NCBI GenBank assembly: GCA_934552855.1
Contig: CAKTEU010000006.1
Location: forward strand, 18,080-82,079
Source: an uncultured Eubacteriales bacterium
Lineage (GTDB): Bacteria > Bacillota > Clostridia > Oscillospirales > Acutalibacteraceae
Direction: 5' to 3'
DNA: 64,000 nucleotides
Shown: positions 1 to 8,737 of the stretch, piece after piece
Layout: every line of letters begins with the position of its first letter
Position numbering within the stretch: position 1 is the stretch's first letter
Notes under the pieces: model-generated
What the model was told of the DNA's origin: nothing
The model's input: only the letters and a program-made list of their open reading frames with translations
Database searches by the model: none
Position numbers and translations under genes: made by a program

Positions 1-1759
1 AAGAAAGAAGCTTGCGATATTTATCTTCCGAGGGAAGAACGTTTCCGTTTTCAATTTTGCGTGTTTCAAAAAGAGAAAAATTCTTTTCTTCGCTTGTTTT
101 GTTGAATGCTTTAACAAAAACGGAAAGTGCTTCTTCGCTTGTTTTCGGAATAGGTCTTGAAGCGGTTTTTGCGGTTGTTTCCGCTCCTGCGGCAATAAGC
201 TCGCCTCCGCTCGCCTTCAAGTATACAGCACAGACCTTAACTTTAACTTCACTTTCCGGTTCAAGTGCGGAAAGCGTAAACGTTGTCTTGTCCGTTTCTC
301 CGGCGAGTGAAAAGGCTTTTTTTGCGTCGTCATATATATAGATGTAATATTTGGAAGCGAGCGAAACCTTTGACCAGGTGAGAGTGAAGCCGGAGTCGGT
401 AATCGAACCCGCTTTCAGTGCGGAAACTTTTTCGGGCGATACGGTTTTTGCCGAAAATTCCGAAACTTTTCCGACGTATGATTTTTCGCCGTTTTTGAAC
501 ACGGCACGAACTTTTATTTTGAAGGAAGCTGAGGGTGAAAGCTCTTCAAAAGTACAGTCGGTTCTGATTGTTTCTGTTTTTGAAATCTGTTCGCCGTTTG
601 CTTTTTGAAGGATTACCCTGTATTTTTCCGCACCGGCAAGAGCCTTCCAAGAAACGGTTATCGAATCAACAAAAGCCTGAGTCTGCTTGAGTGATTTTAC
701 GGGTGAATTGTTCCTTGCCGAAACGGTTATCGAAGCAATTGCACCGGGAATTTCGACTTTTCCGCTTTTAAAAATGCTGCGAACACGAACCTTGACTTCC
801 TCACTCTTTTTAAGGCCGGAGAGGGTATAAGTCGTTTTGTCGGTTGAAGCAATGTCTATCCATTTCTTTTTTGCCGTGTCAAAGCGAGTAAGTTTATATT
901 CAGTTGCGCCGACAGCCTTTTTCCATGCTATCGTTGCACTCGAAACGGTGCATTTTGTCTGTTTGAGGTCTGTTACCTTTGCGGGCTTAACGGTGATTTT
1001 GCATTTTGCAAAAACTTTTTCGTTGCCCTTGATTGAATAAGTGAGAACGGCTGTTCCGCAATTGAAAGCCGAAACAATGCCTTCCGGCGAAGCATCGGCA
1101 ATTGCCTTGTTTGTTGTTGAAACCGAAACGGCCGAATAATATGTGTTTTCCGGCTTAACAGTAACCTTGAGCGTTCTTGTTTTTCCGCTGTTTATGCGCA
1201 GGGCTTTTCTTACTGTTATCTCTGTCGGATAGGTTAAACCGTATTTTACGGTTTTGACTTTTTTGAGATACTTTTCTGCGCCGGTTTTTGAAACGGCATA
1301 GACCGTAACCTTGTCGCAGCCTCTGAAAGCGTCTTTTCCGACATCTTTGGCCTTTGAGTCAAAAATAACGGTTTCAAGGTTTGTGCAATACCAAAAAGCC
1401 GCACTGCCGAGACTTTTGAGCTCCTTCGGCAAAATAACCTTTTTGAGCCCGGTGCATTCGTTGAATGCGCTTTCACCGATTTCCGTTACGGAAGCGGGGA
1501 GCGAAAGCGTTTTCATTGTTCTGACCTGCCAAAAGCATTCGTTGCCGATTTTGGTGACCGGAACGCCGTCAACTTTTTTGGGAACGTTGACTTTTTTGGC
1601 TTTGCCGGTATAAGAAACAACGGTTACGCCGTTTTCCTGAACGTCAAATGTAAAGCCGTTTTTCTTAACGTTCTTTGCCGAACCGGAAAAAACAAAAAGT
1701 GTAATCAGTGCCGAAACGGCAAAAACAAAAAGGAAAGATTTAAAAATGCGTTTTTTCAT
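1..1759 (-). CDS. Secreted leucine-rich-repeat / fibronectin type III protein, C-terminus beyond window
   Basis: The reverse strand is open from an ATG at 1757-1759 to the window edge, giving 586 codons with no stop, so the C-terminus lies outside. A Shine-Dalgarno GGAGGG precedes the start. The N-terminus (MKKRIFKSFLFVF..., then a hydrophobic run to about residue 27) is a signal peptide. Residues about 35-165 resemble BspA-type LRR_5 units (VPKKVDGVPVTKIG, LPASVTEIGESAFNECTGLKKV). A beta-rich, Big-like stretch follows at about 175-260, then at least three fibronectin-III-like repeats of roughly 90 residues (each with a V/I-x-W-K/S core and a YxL...LKxSEEVKVRVRSI-type strand). It is likely exported and surface associated. 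The ligand is unknown. Similar architectures in gut Clostridia are annotated only as LRR or fibronectin proteins. The Cys-rich tail seen in other secreted proteins of this window cannot be tested here. Confidence 0.85.
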   Translation of the reverse strand, partial: MKKRIFKSFLFVFAVSALITLFVFSGSAKNVKKNGFTFDVQENGVTVVSYTGKAKKVNVPKKVDGVPVTKIGNECFWQVRTMKTLSLPASVTEIGESAFNECTGLKKVILPKELKSLGSAAFWYCTNLETVIFDSKAKDVGKDAFRGCDKVTVYAVSKTGAEKYLKKVKTVKYGLTYPTEITVRKALRINSGKTRTLKVTVKPENTYYSAVSVSTTNKAIADASPEGIVSAFNCGTAVLTYSIKGNEKVFAKCKITVKPAKVTDLKQTKCTVSSATIAWKKAVGATEYKLTRFDTAKKKWIDIASTDKTTYTLSGLKKSEEVKVRVRSIFKSGKVEIPGAIASITVSARNNSPVKSLKQTQAFVDSITVSWKALAGAEKYRVILQKANGEQISKTETIRTDCTFEELSPSASFKIKVRAVFKNGEKSYVGKVSEFSAKTVSPEKVSALKAGSITDSGFTLTWSKVSLASKYYIYIYDDAKKAFSLAGETDKTTFTLSALEPESEVKVKVCAVYLKASGGELIAAGAETTAKTASRPIPKTSEEALSVFVKAFNKTSEEKNFSLFETRKIENGNVLPSEDKYRKLLS

Positions 1760-1972
1760 GCATAACCCTCCATAATAAGATGATTACATATTAACACTTT
1801 TTTTTATGAAAAACAATGCCGAATTGTCATTCTTTTGCAAAATTTACAAATATTTTCTAATTTTTAAAGGAAAGCGGGGGCGCTTATAACGATTACAAAT
1901 GAACTTTTCCTTAGGAACAAAAAACAACAGAACCATTAATAAATCCGTCGGTGATGTCGCAGTTATACAAGC

Positions 1973-2003
1973 AAAAAGAAAAGAGACGGCAAAACCGTCT
2001 CTT
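1973..2003 (-). terminator. rpsT terminator
   Basis: A 9-bp perfect stem (AAGAGACGG / CCGTCTCTT, 1981-2003) lies just past the rpsT stop and is followed, in the reverse direction, by a T-rich stretch. It is a standard intrinsic terminator for rpsT. Confidence 0.8.
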
Positions 2004-2024
2004 CTTTGAAAATTTTCAAAAGAA

Positions 2025-2285
2025 TTATTTTGAAGCGTTGAGTTTGAGAACAAGGGCTGATTTTTTTCTTGCAGCATTGTTCTTATGAAGAAGACCCTTG
2101 GCAGCAGCCTGGTCAATCTTCTTAACGGCAGCGGTAACCACTGCTTCTTTGTCAGCTGCGTTTGCTTCAATGGCTGCGTTAGCTTTTTTTAAAGCGGTTT
2201 TGAGTGCTGAATGAGCGCTCTTGTTGCGAGCCTGCTTTGTTGCGTTAACGAGAACACGCTTTTTTGCTGATTTGATATTCGGCAT
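2025..2285 (-). CDS. rpsT: 30S ribosomal protein S20
   Basis: This is an 86-residue basic protein that binds 16S rRNA in the small subunit body. It begins MPNIKSAKKRVLVNATKQARNKSAHSALKT, the classic S20 N-terminus, and is rich in Lys and Ala throughout. The frame is open further upstream, but the start at 2283-2285 is chosen because it matches the family start and has GGGAGGTG just upstream. It is transcribed away from gpr; divergent rpsT/gpr is the usual arrangement in Firmicutes. It has its own promoter and terminator. Confidence 0.97.
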   Translation of the reverse strand: MPNIKSAKKRVLVNATKQARNKSAHSALKTALKKANAAIEANAADKEAVVTAAVKKIDQAAAKGLLHKNNAARKKSALVLKLNASK

Positions 2286-2316
2286 TTTCGATACACCTCC
2301 CTTAATACAATTACAG

Positions 2317-2345
2317 ATAATAACATCTTTCAAAAGAAAATGCAA
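2317..2345 (-). promoter_or_regulatory. rpsT sigma-A promoter
   Basis: On the reverse strand TTGCAT (2340-2345), 17 bp, then TATTAT (2317-2322). Only about 25 nt separate it from the S20 ribosome site. Confidence 0.65.
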
Positions 2346-2435
2346 GTGATTTCGGCATTTTTGGATAGACTTTTTCAGAAGTGACAATAATGATACTATA
2401 TTTTTTTAAATTTTTCAACAGTTTGGAGCAAAAAA

Positions 2436-3326
2436 ATGAATTTCAGAACAGATTTGGCTCTTGAAAAGCGAGAAAATATTGCTTCTTCAAAAATTGACGG
2501 CGTGATTTCAAAAAAGGAAGAGAAAAACGGCGTAACCGTAACAACAATCTGCGTCACAAACGAAAACGGCTCAAAAACACTCGGAAAGCCGAAAGGAAAA
2601 TACATTACCCTTGAAGTTACCCCTTTCATGAAAAACTCAGACCTTTCCGACGGACGGATTGAAGTTTTTTCAAAAGAGCTTCTTTCGCTTCTTCCGAAAG
2701 AGGGAACGGTTCTTGTTGCCGGACTCGGAAACGAAAGCATTACGCCGGATGCACTCGGCCCAAGATGCGTTTCGCTCCTTCTTGCAACAAGGCATATAAA
2801 AAAGGAACTTGCAAAATCGCTCGGTCTTTCTCCGCTTCGTCCCGTTGCCGGAATTGTTCCCGGCGTACTCGGCAAAACCGGAATTGAAACGGCTGAAATT
2901 ATTGAAGCGGTTTGCAAAAAGATTAAACCGGCCGCCCTTGTTGTTATTGATGCGCTTGCTTCAAGAAAGCTTTCAAGGCTCGGAACAACGGTTCAAATGA
3001 CCGACACCGGAATTTCGCCCGGTTCCGGAGTGGGCAACACAAGAACGGAAATCAGCGAAAGAACGCTCGGCATTCCCGTTGTTGCCGTCGGTGTTCCAAC
3101 CGTTGTTGACGGCGCAACAATGGCATTTGACGTTCTTGAAGGTGCAGGAGTAAAAAGCGAAGCACTTAAAAGCCTTGACTCATTTGCTTCGGAAAACCTG
3201 ATGATGGTTACGCCGAAAGAAATTGACCTTGTAATTGACCGTGCGGCAATGCTCATTTCGATGGGAATCAACAGCGCAATGCAGCCGGCTCTTTCTCTTG
3301 ACGATATAATAGCGATTGTTAAATGA
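2436..3326 (+). CDS. gpr: Germination protease GPR (spore protease, family A25)
   Basis: GPR degrades small acid-soluble spore proteins when spores germinate. The 296-residue protein carries family landmarks: RTDLALE at the N-terminus, VLVAGLGNESITPDALGP around residues 91-108, VVIDALASRKLSRLGTTVQ around 170, DTGISPGSGVGN around 190, and LGIPVVAVGVPTVVDGATM around 210. The conserved aspartates of DALGP and DALAS match those known to be needed for activity. It is shorter than Bacillus GPR (about 370 aa) but close to clostridial versions. The start at 2436 has GGAG 9 nt upstream. RTDLA sits almost at the N-terminus, so any processed propeptide must be very short. spoIIP follows 63 bp downstream. 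Expression in the forespore (sigma-G) would be expected but no promoter was assigned. Confidence 0.95.
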   Translation: MNFRTDLALEKRENIASSKIDGVISKKEEKNGVTVTTICVTNENGSKTLGKPKGKYITLEVTPFMKNSDLSDGRIEVFSKELLSLLPKEGTVLVAGLGNESITPDALGPRCVSLLLATRHIKKELAKSLGLSPLRPVAGIVPGVLGKTGIETAEIIEAVCKKIKPAALVVIDALASRKLSRLGTTVQMTDTGISPGSGVGNTRTEISERTLGIPVVAVGVPTVVDGATMAFDVLEGAGVKSEALKSLDSFASENLMMVTPKEIDLVIDRAAMLISMGINSAMQPALSLDDIIAIVK

Positions 3327-3389
3327 ATTTTATCAAAAAGACAGGCATAAGTATTGAGTATAAAGAAAAGCCGAAAAAGGTGAAAACTT

Positions 3390-4520
3390 ATGAAAAACAA
3401 ACGTCGCTTTCCGATAAAACCCGTTGCTGCGGCACTTTGCGTTTTGTGCTGCGGCTTTTTGCTTTGGCATTTTGCTTCGCCTGCGCTTGGTATTTTTGCA
3501 CGTATTGCGGCTCAAAGCGTAAACCTTTATCTTCCCCATGCGGCGTTAACACTTTCTTCGGCTAAAACCGAAGCTGCAAGGAAAGAAAAAAAGAAAAGCA
3601 AAACAACAACCGAAACAACCGAAGAAGAAAAGCCGTCCGAAGTGAAGCCGGCTTCAATCACCAAAACGCCGGACGATATCAAAAAATTGATGAAAGAAGC
3701 AAAGGCGCAAAGCAAGAACGACAAAAAGGACGGAGCAATTTCCGTTTGGCAGTACACCGATGAGGGCGTGACGGATAAATTCGGCGTTGTAAAGGTCAAA
3801 AACGTGAACAAAACGCAGATTAATATAGAAAACCTGCTTTCAAAAAAAGCCGACCTTTCGGTGAGCAAAGACGAACCGGCGGTACTGATTTTTCACACCC
3901 ACACAACCGAAACCTATCAGCTTGTTGACCGTGATTATTACCCGATAAACAATGTTACCCGAAGCGAAGACAGCGCAAGAAACATGGTCAGAATCGGCGA
4001 TGCACTTTGCGAAGAGCTTGAAAAGGCCGGAATAAAATATATCCATGACACAAAAATTCACGATAGGCGATATACCGGAGCTTATGACAATTCACGTGAA
4101 ACGGCGGTTGAGTACCTTAAAAAATACCCTTCGATTCAAGTTGTTCTTGATGTTCACCGTGATGCGGTTGAACGCACCGACGGAACAAAAATAAGACCCG
4201 TTGCAAAGATAAACGGGAAAAATGCGGCTCAGATTATGATAATCAGCGGCTGTCAGGAGGAGGGGAACGGACTTACGGAGTTCCCGGACTGGAAAGAGAA
4301 CCTTGTTTTTGCGCTTCAGCTTCAAAAAACAGCCGAAGAAAATTTTGAAGGACTTATGCGTCCGATTTATTTTTGTCCGAGAATGTATAACATGAACCTG
4401 ACGCACTGTTCGCTTCTGCTTGAAATCGGCAGCGATTCAAACACTCTTGAAGAAGCGGAGTATTCCGGCAGGCTCATCGGAAACGCACTTTCAAAACTTT
4501 TGAAAGAATATGAGGAATAA
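3390..4520 (+). CDS. spoIIP: Stage II sporulation protein P, peptidoglycan amidase/endopeptidase
   Basis: SpoIIP cleaves septal peptidoglycan with SpoIID and SpoIIM to drive engulfment of the forespore. The protein (376 aa) has an N-terminal transmembrane helix (about residues 8-30), a Lys/Glu/Thr-rich linker (about 60-100), then the SpoIIP domain. Diagnostic motifs are VLIFHTHTTETY (about residues 163-175; the HxHxTExY zinc site), SEDSARNMVRIGDAL, the YTGAYDNSRET stretch and QVVLDVHRDAV. A late SLLLEIGSDSNTLEEAEYS supplies the conserved Glu. The start at 3390 has AAGGTG upstream. gpr-spoIIP is the standard order; lepA, which usually follows, is absent here. Confidence 0.95.
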   Translation: MKNKRRFPIKPVAAALCVLCCGFLLWHFASPALGIFARIAAQSVNLYLPHAALTLSSAKTEAARKEKKKSKTTTETTEEEKPSEVKPASITKTPDDIKKLMKEAKAQSKNDKKDGAISVWQYTDEGVTDKFGVVKVKNVNKTQINIENLLSKKADLSVSKDEPAVLIFHTHTTETYQLVDRDYYPINNVTRSEDSARNMVRIGDALCEELEKAGIKYIHDTKIHDRRYTGAYDNSRETAVEYLKKYPSIQVVLDVHRDAVERTDGTKIRPVAKINGKNAAQIMIISGCQEEGNGLTEFPDWKENLVFALQLQKTAEENFEGLMRPIYFCPRMYNMNLTHCSLLLEIGSDSNTLEEAEYSGRLIGNALSKLLKEYEE

Positions 4521-4522
4521 CA

Positions 4523-4828
4523 ATGAACGAACTGAAAAAATACTTCGGTGCTTTTGCGCTTTGCGTAACATTCGTTTTTTCGCTGACGGGTGTAATTGCC
4601 GGAGCAATTACCGCAAAGGAAAGGGCTCAAAGCGTTATTTACGGAACAGACTATGCCGTGCTTGTTGTTGAGGGCGAAAATCAAAGTTCCTATGCCGCAG
4701 AGGACAAGAATGACCTTTCGCTTGACTTTTCGTTTTTGAAAAACACCGACGTTCTTGATAAGGTACTGCCGTTCACTCCGTTCGGTGCGGTGTGGTATCT
4801 TGTAAAAGAGATTGGAAACAAAAATTGA
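4523..4828 (+). CDS. Small single-pass membrane protein of the spoIIP operon
   Basis: A 101-residue product starts 2 nt after the spoIIP stop, so it is probably co-translated with it. The N-terminus (MNELKKYFGAFALCVTFVFS...) is a signal anchor or cleavable signal of about 25 residues. The rest is a short extracytoplasmic tail ending TPFGAVWYLVKEIGNKN. No family is recognised. The position suggests a role in sporulation or simply read-through expression. Codon use resembles spoIIP, unlike the AT-richer DNA that follows. Confidence 0.7.
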   Translation: MNELKKYFGAFALCVTFVFSLTGVIAGAITAKERAQSVIYGTDYAVLVVEGENQSSYAAEDKNDLSLDFSFLKNTDVLDKVLPFTPFGAVWYLVKEIGNKN

Positions 4829-4967
4829 GTATTTGTTGATGGCACAATAAAAATCAAATTGTTTTTGAAACAACTATTGACTTTTATTATATTTGCATGT
4901 ATTATACGTATATAGAAAAGGGGATGATGGAAATGGTTATGTGATTTGTGGTATAAGATGTATATGA

Positions 4968-5540
4968 AAAGCAAAATATGAAGAAAGTGGTTTTTTAATT
5001 GCTGATAATATTGTTGTTACATCTGCTCATTGTTTATATGATGAGGGCAAAGGTGGATGGCCCACTTCAATAACGGTAAAACCTGGAAAAAATGGAGAAC
5101 TCTCTATGCCCTATGGACTTGCAAAGGGACGGGTTGCAGCTGTAAGCACGCAATGGAAAGAGACGAGAGATGAAAACTATGACTGGGGTGCTATTAAGAC
5201 ATATCATAGTTTTGTTGGAAGCCCGGGAAAGCTTAGTATGACTACCACACCTGATGGTTCAGAATTTTCCGCAGAAATAATTGGTTATCCTCGCCAATTT
5301 CCTGCTGGTCAGCATACCTATAATCAGGTTCATGCTACTGGAATTGCATTTACATACAATGAATATAATATTGCTTACCAAATTGATGCAACCAAGGGAG
5401 AAAGTGGAGCACCTGTTTTGGACTCTGACAATAGAGTAAGAGCAATACATTCACGTAATGACGTTATTTGCAATTTTGGAGCAAGAATTACGCCTAATGT
5501 TCTTTACTACTTAAATGAGTTTATTGCAGAAAATGACTAA
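4968..5540 (+). pseudogene. Trypsin-like serine protease remnant lacking its 5' end
   Basis: The frame encodes a chymotrypsin-fold (S1, V8-like) protease core: SGFLIADNIVVTSAHC with the catalytic His, YDWGAIKTY with the Asp, and ATKGESGAPVLDSDNRVRAIHS with the Ser. No ATG, GTG or TTG lies between the in-frame TGA at 4965-4967 and the His codon. The first Met (5106) falls after the His, so a product from there could not be active. Signal peptide and first barrel strands are missing. Base composition and codon use (many AT-ending codons) differ from spoIIP upstream and the gene at 5563 downstream. I read it as a horizontally acquired, truncated gene. A sequencing frameshift is the alternative. 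Confidence 0.75.
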
Positions 5541-5562
5541 TATTTAAAAGGAGGAAAATTTT

Positions 5563-6000
5563 ATGTCAAGCTCAACCGTTAAACCGCTCACATTCAAACA
5601 GTTTATCGCAGGTATACTTGCCATGCTCATGATGTTTTCCGTCATGATTAAAGAAGGAAAATTCGGCAAGGTTGAAATCAATTTGAAAGATGAAGTTACA
5701 ACCGCAAGCGAAAGCATTGTTATTGAAGTCAAAAGCTACAGCCTTAAAAAAATTGACGATGCGGATTCTGTTATTGAAATCAACAAAAACGGAACTTGGG
5801 AAAAAGTTGAACGTGAATTTGAATATGATGTGGCAACAGAACCGAGGGTGATGTTCCTTAAAACCGGCATAGAGGTTATTCCGGTTAAATCCCTTGCCGG
5901 CGGAAAGCTTGAAGCCGGTGAATACAGAATAACAAAAATGATAAGCATCGGAAACGAAAAGGCAGAAGCTTATGTACTTTGCTTCACCGTTGCCGAATAA
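5563..6000 (+). CDS. Small membrane-anchored protein with an Ig-like domain
   Basis: A 145-residue product with an excellent AAAGGAGG ribosome site. Residues about 10-30 form one hydrophobic helix; the rest is a beta-rich extracytoplasmic domain with VIEVKSYSLKKID and LEAGEYRITKMISIG. The 'L-x-x-G-x-Y-R-I-x-K' pattern resembles Ig-like domains of other Firmicutes envelope proteins, but I would not assign a family firmly. It is preceded by the protease remnant and followed by repeats, so it seems to be transcribed alone or with the remnant. Function unknown. Confidence 0.65.
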   Translation: MSSSTVKPLTFKQFIAGILAMLMMFSVMIKEGKFGKVEINLKDEVTTASESIVIEVKSYSLKKIDDADSVIEINKNGTWEKVEREFEYDVATEPRVMFLKTGIEVIPVKSLAGGKLEAGEYRITKMISIGNEKAEAYVLCFTVAE

Positions 6001-6080
6001 TTTTTCATTATAATATTAAGCTTTTATGCGGGCGGCTTTTTTGCCGTCCGTAATTTTTTGAAGAAGATAAGAAATCGTTT

Positions 6081-6608
6081 TGTACGGGTCGAACCTGTGC
6101 CGACCCATTAAACTTTTCCTGTTTCTGCTTCGTAAATTTGTTGGTAAAACGTGCGGTTCAATTCGTAGGGGAGTCGCTCGAGGCTCCCATGGGATTTGAC
6201 ATTTTGCACTGCGTAAAATCATGAAAAGCAATTCGATTTTTAGTATACAAATTTGCAGAAACGTCTTTCAAAACGTAAACGTGGAATTATAACCGTAGGG
6301 GCGGATTTTGTTCCGCCCAGAAAATCTAACCTTTTGCACCTCATAAATTTATATGAAAACATATGATTTATTTCGTAGGGGTCGGACTTGTGCCGACCCG
6401 TGAATGTGACCTTCTCCACTGCAAAAATTTATAGATAATTCCTGTGGTTTAACCGAACAATTCGCAACGGATTTATATGGTGAAAACGGCAAAATTCCAT
6501 GGGTCGGCACAGGTCCGACCCCTACGAATTAAACCGCACGTTTTTACAATAAATTCGCACGGTGGAAACGGTTGGGTTCTACGGGCGGAACGAAATCCGC
6601 CCCTACTT
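6081..6608. repeat. Array of six composite hairpin repeats (GTAGGGG family)
   Basis: The 674-bp gap between genes holds six short dyads, each beginning or ending in (C)GTAGGGG or its variants and closing with a complementary CCGACCC, CCGCCC or GCTCCC arm. They lie at about 6082-6108, 6164-6190, 6294-6319, 6374-6400 (plus orientation), 6499-6526 and 6579-6606 (reversed). The spacers also share words such as CACTGCNTAAAATT and CGTGCGGTTNAA. The loop and inner stem vary while the stem stays paired, which suggests selection for structure. The same family recurs near 45963 and 63520-64000. No protein is encoded. Confidence 0.85.
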
Positions 6609-6626
6609 CAATGCACACTGCAAGGC

Positions 6627-6664
6627 AAAAAACCGCCGCACCAATTTTGATGCGGCGGTTTTTG
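6627..6664 (-). terminator. GH3 gene terminator
   Basis: A strong 12-bp stem (AAAACCGCCGCA / TGCGGCGGTTTT) lies immediately downstream of the 6675 stop, with poly-T arms on both strands. It terminates the GH3 gene. Confidence 0.85.
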
Positions 6665-6674
6665 CATTTTCGTT

Positions 6675-8417
6675 TTATTTTTCTTCTGCGGGCTGTTCGG
6701 CCTTTTTAACCGGCTGTTCCCAAAGCTTTTTTGATTCCGGCTTGAGCTTTCCGAAGAAGAACTCTTTTCTTTCCGGAGTGTTGATAACAATAACAGGTTT
6801 GACCTGGTTGAGGACTCTGCCCTGCGAGCGGAGCATCTCCTTGTATGCGTCATAGCTGTGGTCTTCAAGCTGAAGAAGGAGCGGTTCGGAAAGCATTCCC
6901 CAACGGCGATACTTTTCGTACTTTTCGTTGCTCTCGCGGAAAAGTGTGTCAATATCGTTTTCAAGCTCCGCACGCTTTGTTTCCGGAAGATCGCTTTCGC
7001 AGTCAACAAGCATTACATAACGGGGAACGGTGGGAACGGAATCGGCATAGAAGCTGTGACCTCTGAACTTGATGTTATACTTGTCCATAAGCTTTTCTGC
7101 AACATAGTCAAGCATCTGGGTTGTGGTTTTTTCGTTTGCAAGGTTAAGACCCATGTTTGTTCTGTAAAGAAATTCAACTCTCGGTGAATTGTTATACATG
7201 CCGGTAACGTGAACAACGTCAAGAATTCTGTAACGATAAAGACCGGAGAAGTTTGTGATGATGATTTCGTAATCTTTTCCGACTTCGATTTCGCTCAAGG
7301 TGAGCGGTCTTGTTCCTTCCTCAGCGTCAACGGGAAGAAATTCATAAACGAGCGAACGGGGAAGAAGAACATAGTCGGTTGCGTTGAGTTCAACCGGCAT
7401 CGCCATAAAGCCTTCGGAGGCGGCGTATCCCATGTTGTGAAGCGGAAGGTCGCCGACATATCTTCTGAGCTTTTCAACATAAACGGCAAGGGTTGAACCA
7501 ATCATGCCATAGCCCCAGGCAAGCTTCGGCCAAATGCGCTTTGCAATCGGAACTTCGGTTTCAAAGCCTTTTTTGAATTCCGCTCTGAGTTCTGCGGCAC
7601 GTTCGGGGTTGGGCTTCATGTGGCCGTACTTTTTGCGAAGGCTCTGCGGACATCTTACCGACGGGTCAATTGTGCCCTTTTCAATGTCGTTGCAAATCAT
7701 TTCCCAGTTTTCTTCCATATACTCAAACATGGTTGTGAGAAGGGTAATAACCATTGAGCCGAGATAGGTGACCTTTTTGTTGGTCAGGCAGAAGCGAAGC
7801 TGGAAGTAGGGGATATCGGTGTTCTCCTCGTCTTCGGGATAAAGAATATCCTTAGGAGTGGTGGTGAAGAATTTGAGGATTGAGGTGAGATAGGTGAAAG
7901 GAATTTGGCCTGCACCGTTGCAGCGCATACCGTTTGGAAGGGGATGACCGTTAAGCGAAAGAAGGAGCGGTCCCATCTGAGAGGGGAGCTTTTTTGCAAT
8001 TCCATGTTCCTTGAACCATTTGTTTGCGCACGCAGGCGTTGCGGCAAAGCCCATGCACTGCATATTCCAAAGGTCTCTTGCGGTTTTGGGCTGAAGCTTC
8101 GGTTTTCCGACAGAACCCGAGGACGAGCAGTAACGGATAACCTTGCTTGAGGTGATGACGTTCGATTCGTTTTTTTCAACCATGCGGTCAATCATCGGAG
8201 CGTAATCTTCAAACGTTGCAAGGGGAACCTTGTCCTGAAAATCTTTGATGGAATGAATGGAAGCGAAGTCGTATTTTTTTCCGTATTCGCAGTTCTTGTT
8301 TTTCTCCATTATTTTTTTGAGTGTTTCTTCCTGGGTCTCTGCGGCAACGGTTGTAAAGTGTTCAAATCCTTTGAAAACCATATCGCCGAGCCAGACACCG
8401 ATGTCCGAAAAAGCCAT
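6675..8417 (-). CDS. GH3-family acyl-acid amido synthetase homologue
   Basis: GH3 enzymes (plant auxin/jasmonate conjugating family, ANL-type adenylating fold) activate a carboxylate with ATP and join it to an amino acid. The 580-residue protein has the three nucleotide-binding motifs: CSSSGSVGKPK (residues 97-107), MGYAASEGFMAMPVE (mid-protein) and the YRYRILDVVHVTG / SPRVEFLYR block. A C-terminal region contains LANEKTTTQMLDYVAEKL. Length matches the family (about 550-610). The start at 8415-8417 was chosen over an upstream one because of AGGAGG. No signal peptide, so cytosolic. Substrates are unknown; bacterial members are poorly characterised. The gene stands alone with its own promoter and terminator. 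The C-terminal Lys/Glu/Pro tail (about 20 aa) is low complexity. Confidence 0.88.
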   Translation of the reverse strand: MAFSDIGVWLGDMVFKGFEHFTTVAAETQEETLKKIMEKNKNCEYGKKYDFASIHSIKDFQDKVPLATFEDYAPMIDRMVEKNESNVITSSKVIRYCSSSGSVGKPKLQPKTARDLWNMQCMGFAATPACANKWFKEHGIAKKLPSQMGPLLLSLNGHPLPNGMRCNGAGQIPFTYLTSILKFFTTTPKDILYPEDEENTDIPYFQLRFCLTNKKVTYLGSMVITLLTTMFEYMEENWEMICNDIEKGTIDPSVRCPQSLRKKYGHMKPNPERAAELRAEFKKGFETEVPIAKRIWPKLAWGYGMIGSTLAVYVEKLRRYVGDLPLHNMGYAASEGFMAMPVELNATDYVLLPRSLVYEFLPVDAEEGTRPLTLSEIEVGKDYEIIITNFSGLYRYRILDVVHVTGMYNNSPRVEFLYRTNMGLNLANEKTTTQMLDYVAEKLMDKYNIKFRGHSFYADSVPTVPRYVMLVDCESDLPETKRAELENDIDTLFRESNEKYEKYRRWGMLSEPLLLQLEDHSYDAYKEMLRSQGRVLNQVKPVIVINTPERKEFFFGKLKPESKKLWEQPVKKAEQPAEEK

Positions 8418-8507
8418 AAGTATACAAACCTCCTGAATTTTATATAACAGACGAAAGCGAAGCCGTCTTTTCATTACCTATCAAAACAGTAGTAATTGTG
8501 CCTATCT

Positions 8508-8536
8508 ACTATATCATATATGAGGTGGATTTTCAA
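8508..8536 (-). promoter_or_regulatory. Promoter of the GH3 gene
   Basis: Reverse strand TTGAAA (8531-8536), 17 bp, TATAGT (8508-8513), about 90 nt before the start codon. The rest of the 320-bp gap 8418-8737 is AT-rich and holds only this and the divergent promoter at 8672. Confidence 0.6.
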
Positions 8537-8671
8537 GATACTTTGGAAAAAAACTTTAACGTTTTGTGAACACACCCCGCCGCTCTGTCGGTTTTAAAAC
8601 AGGAAAGCCTGATAAAACAAAGCATTTCAAACTTTCCAAGACATCTTTTTTAATAAAAAATTTAAAAATTG

Positions 8672-8700
8672 TTGACAAAATTTGGGCTGTGTGCTATATT
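8672..8700 (+). promoter_or_regulatory. Promoter of the transglutaminase-like gene
   Basis: TTGACA (8672-8677), 17-bp spacer, TATATT (8695-8700), 37 bp before the ATG. Confidence 0.75.
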
Positions 8701-8737
8701 TTTCTTGCCGAATAAAATTAAAAAGGGGCGTATTATT

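Noticed and set aside
6001..6674. CRISPR array at the hairpin repeats
   Set aside because: Spacing is irregular, repeats are palindromic units in both orientations with conserved rather than unique spacers, and no cas gene is in the window.
8669..8737. Upstream in-frame start for the transglutaminase-like protein
   Set aside because: It overlaps the promoter and would place 23 residues ahead of a standard signal peptide; the 8738 start has the ribosome site.
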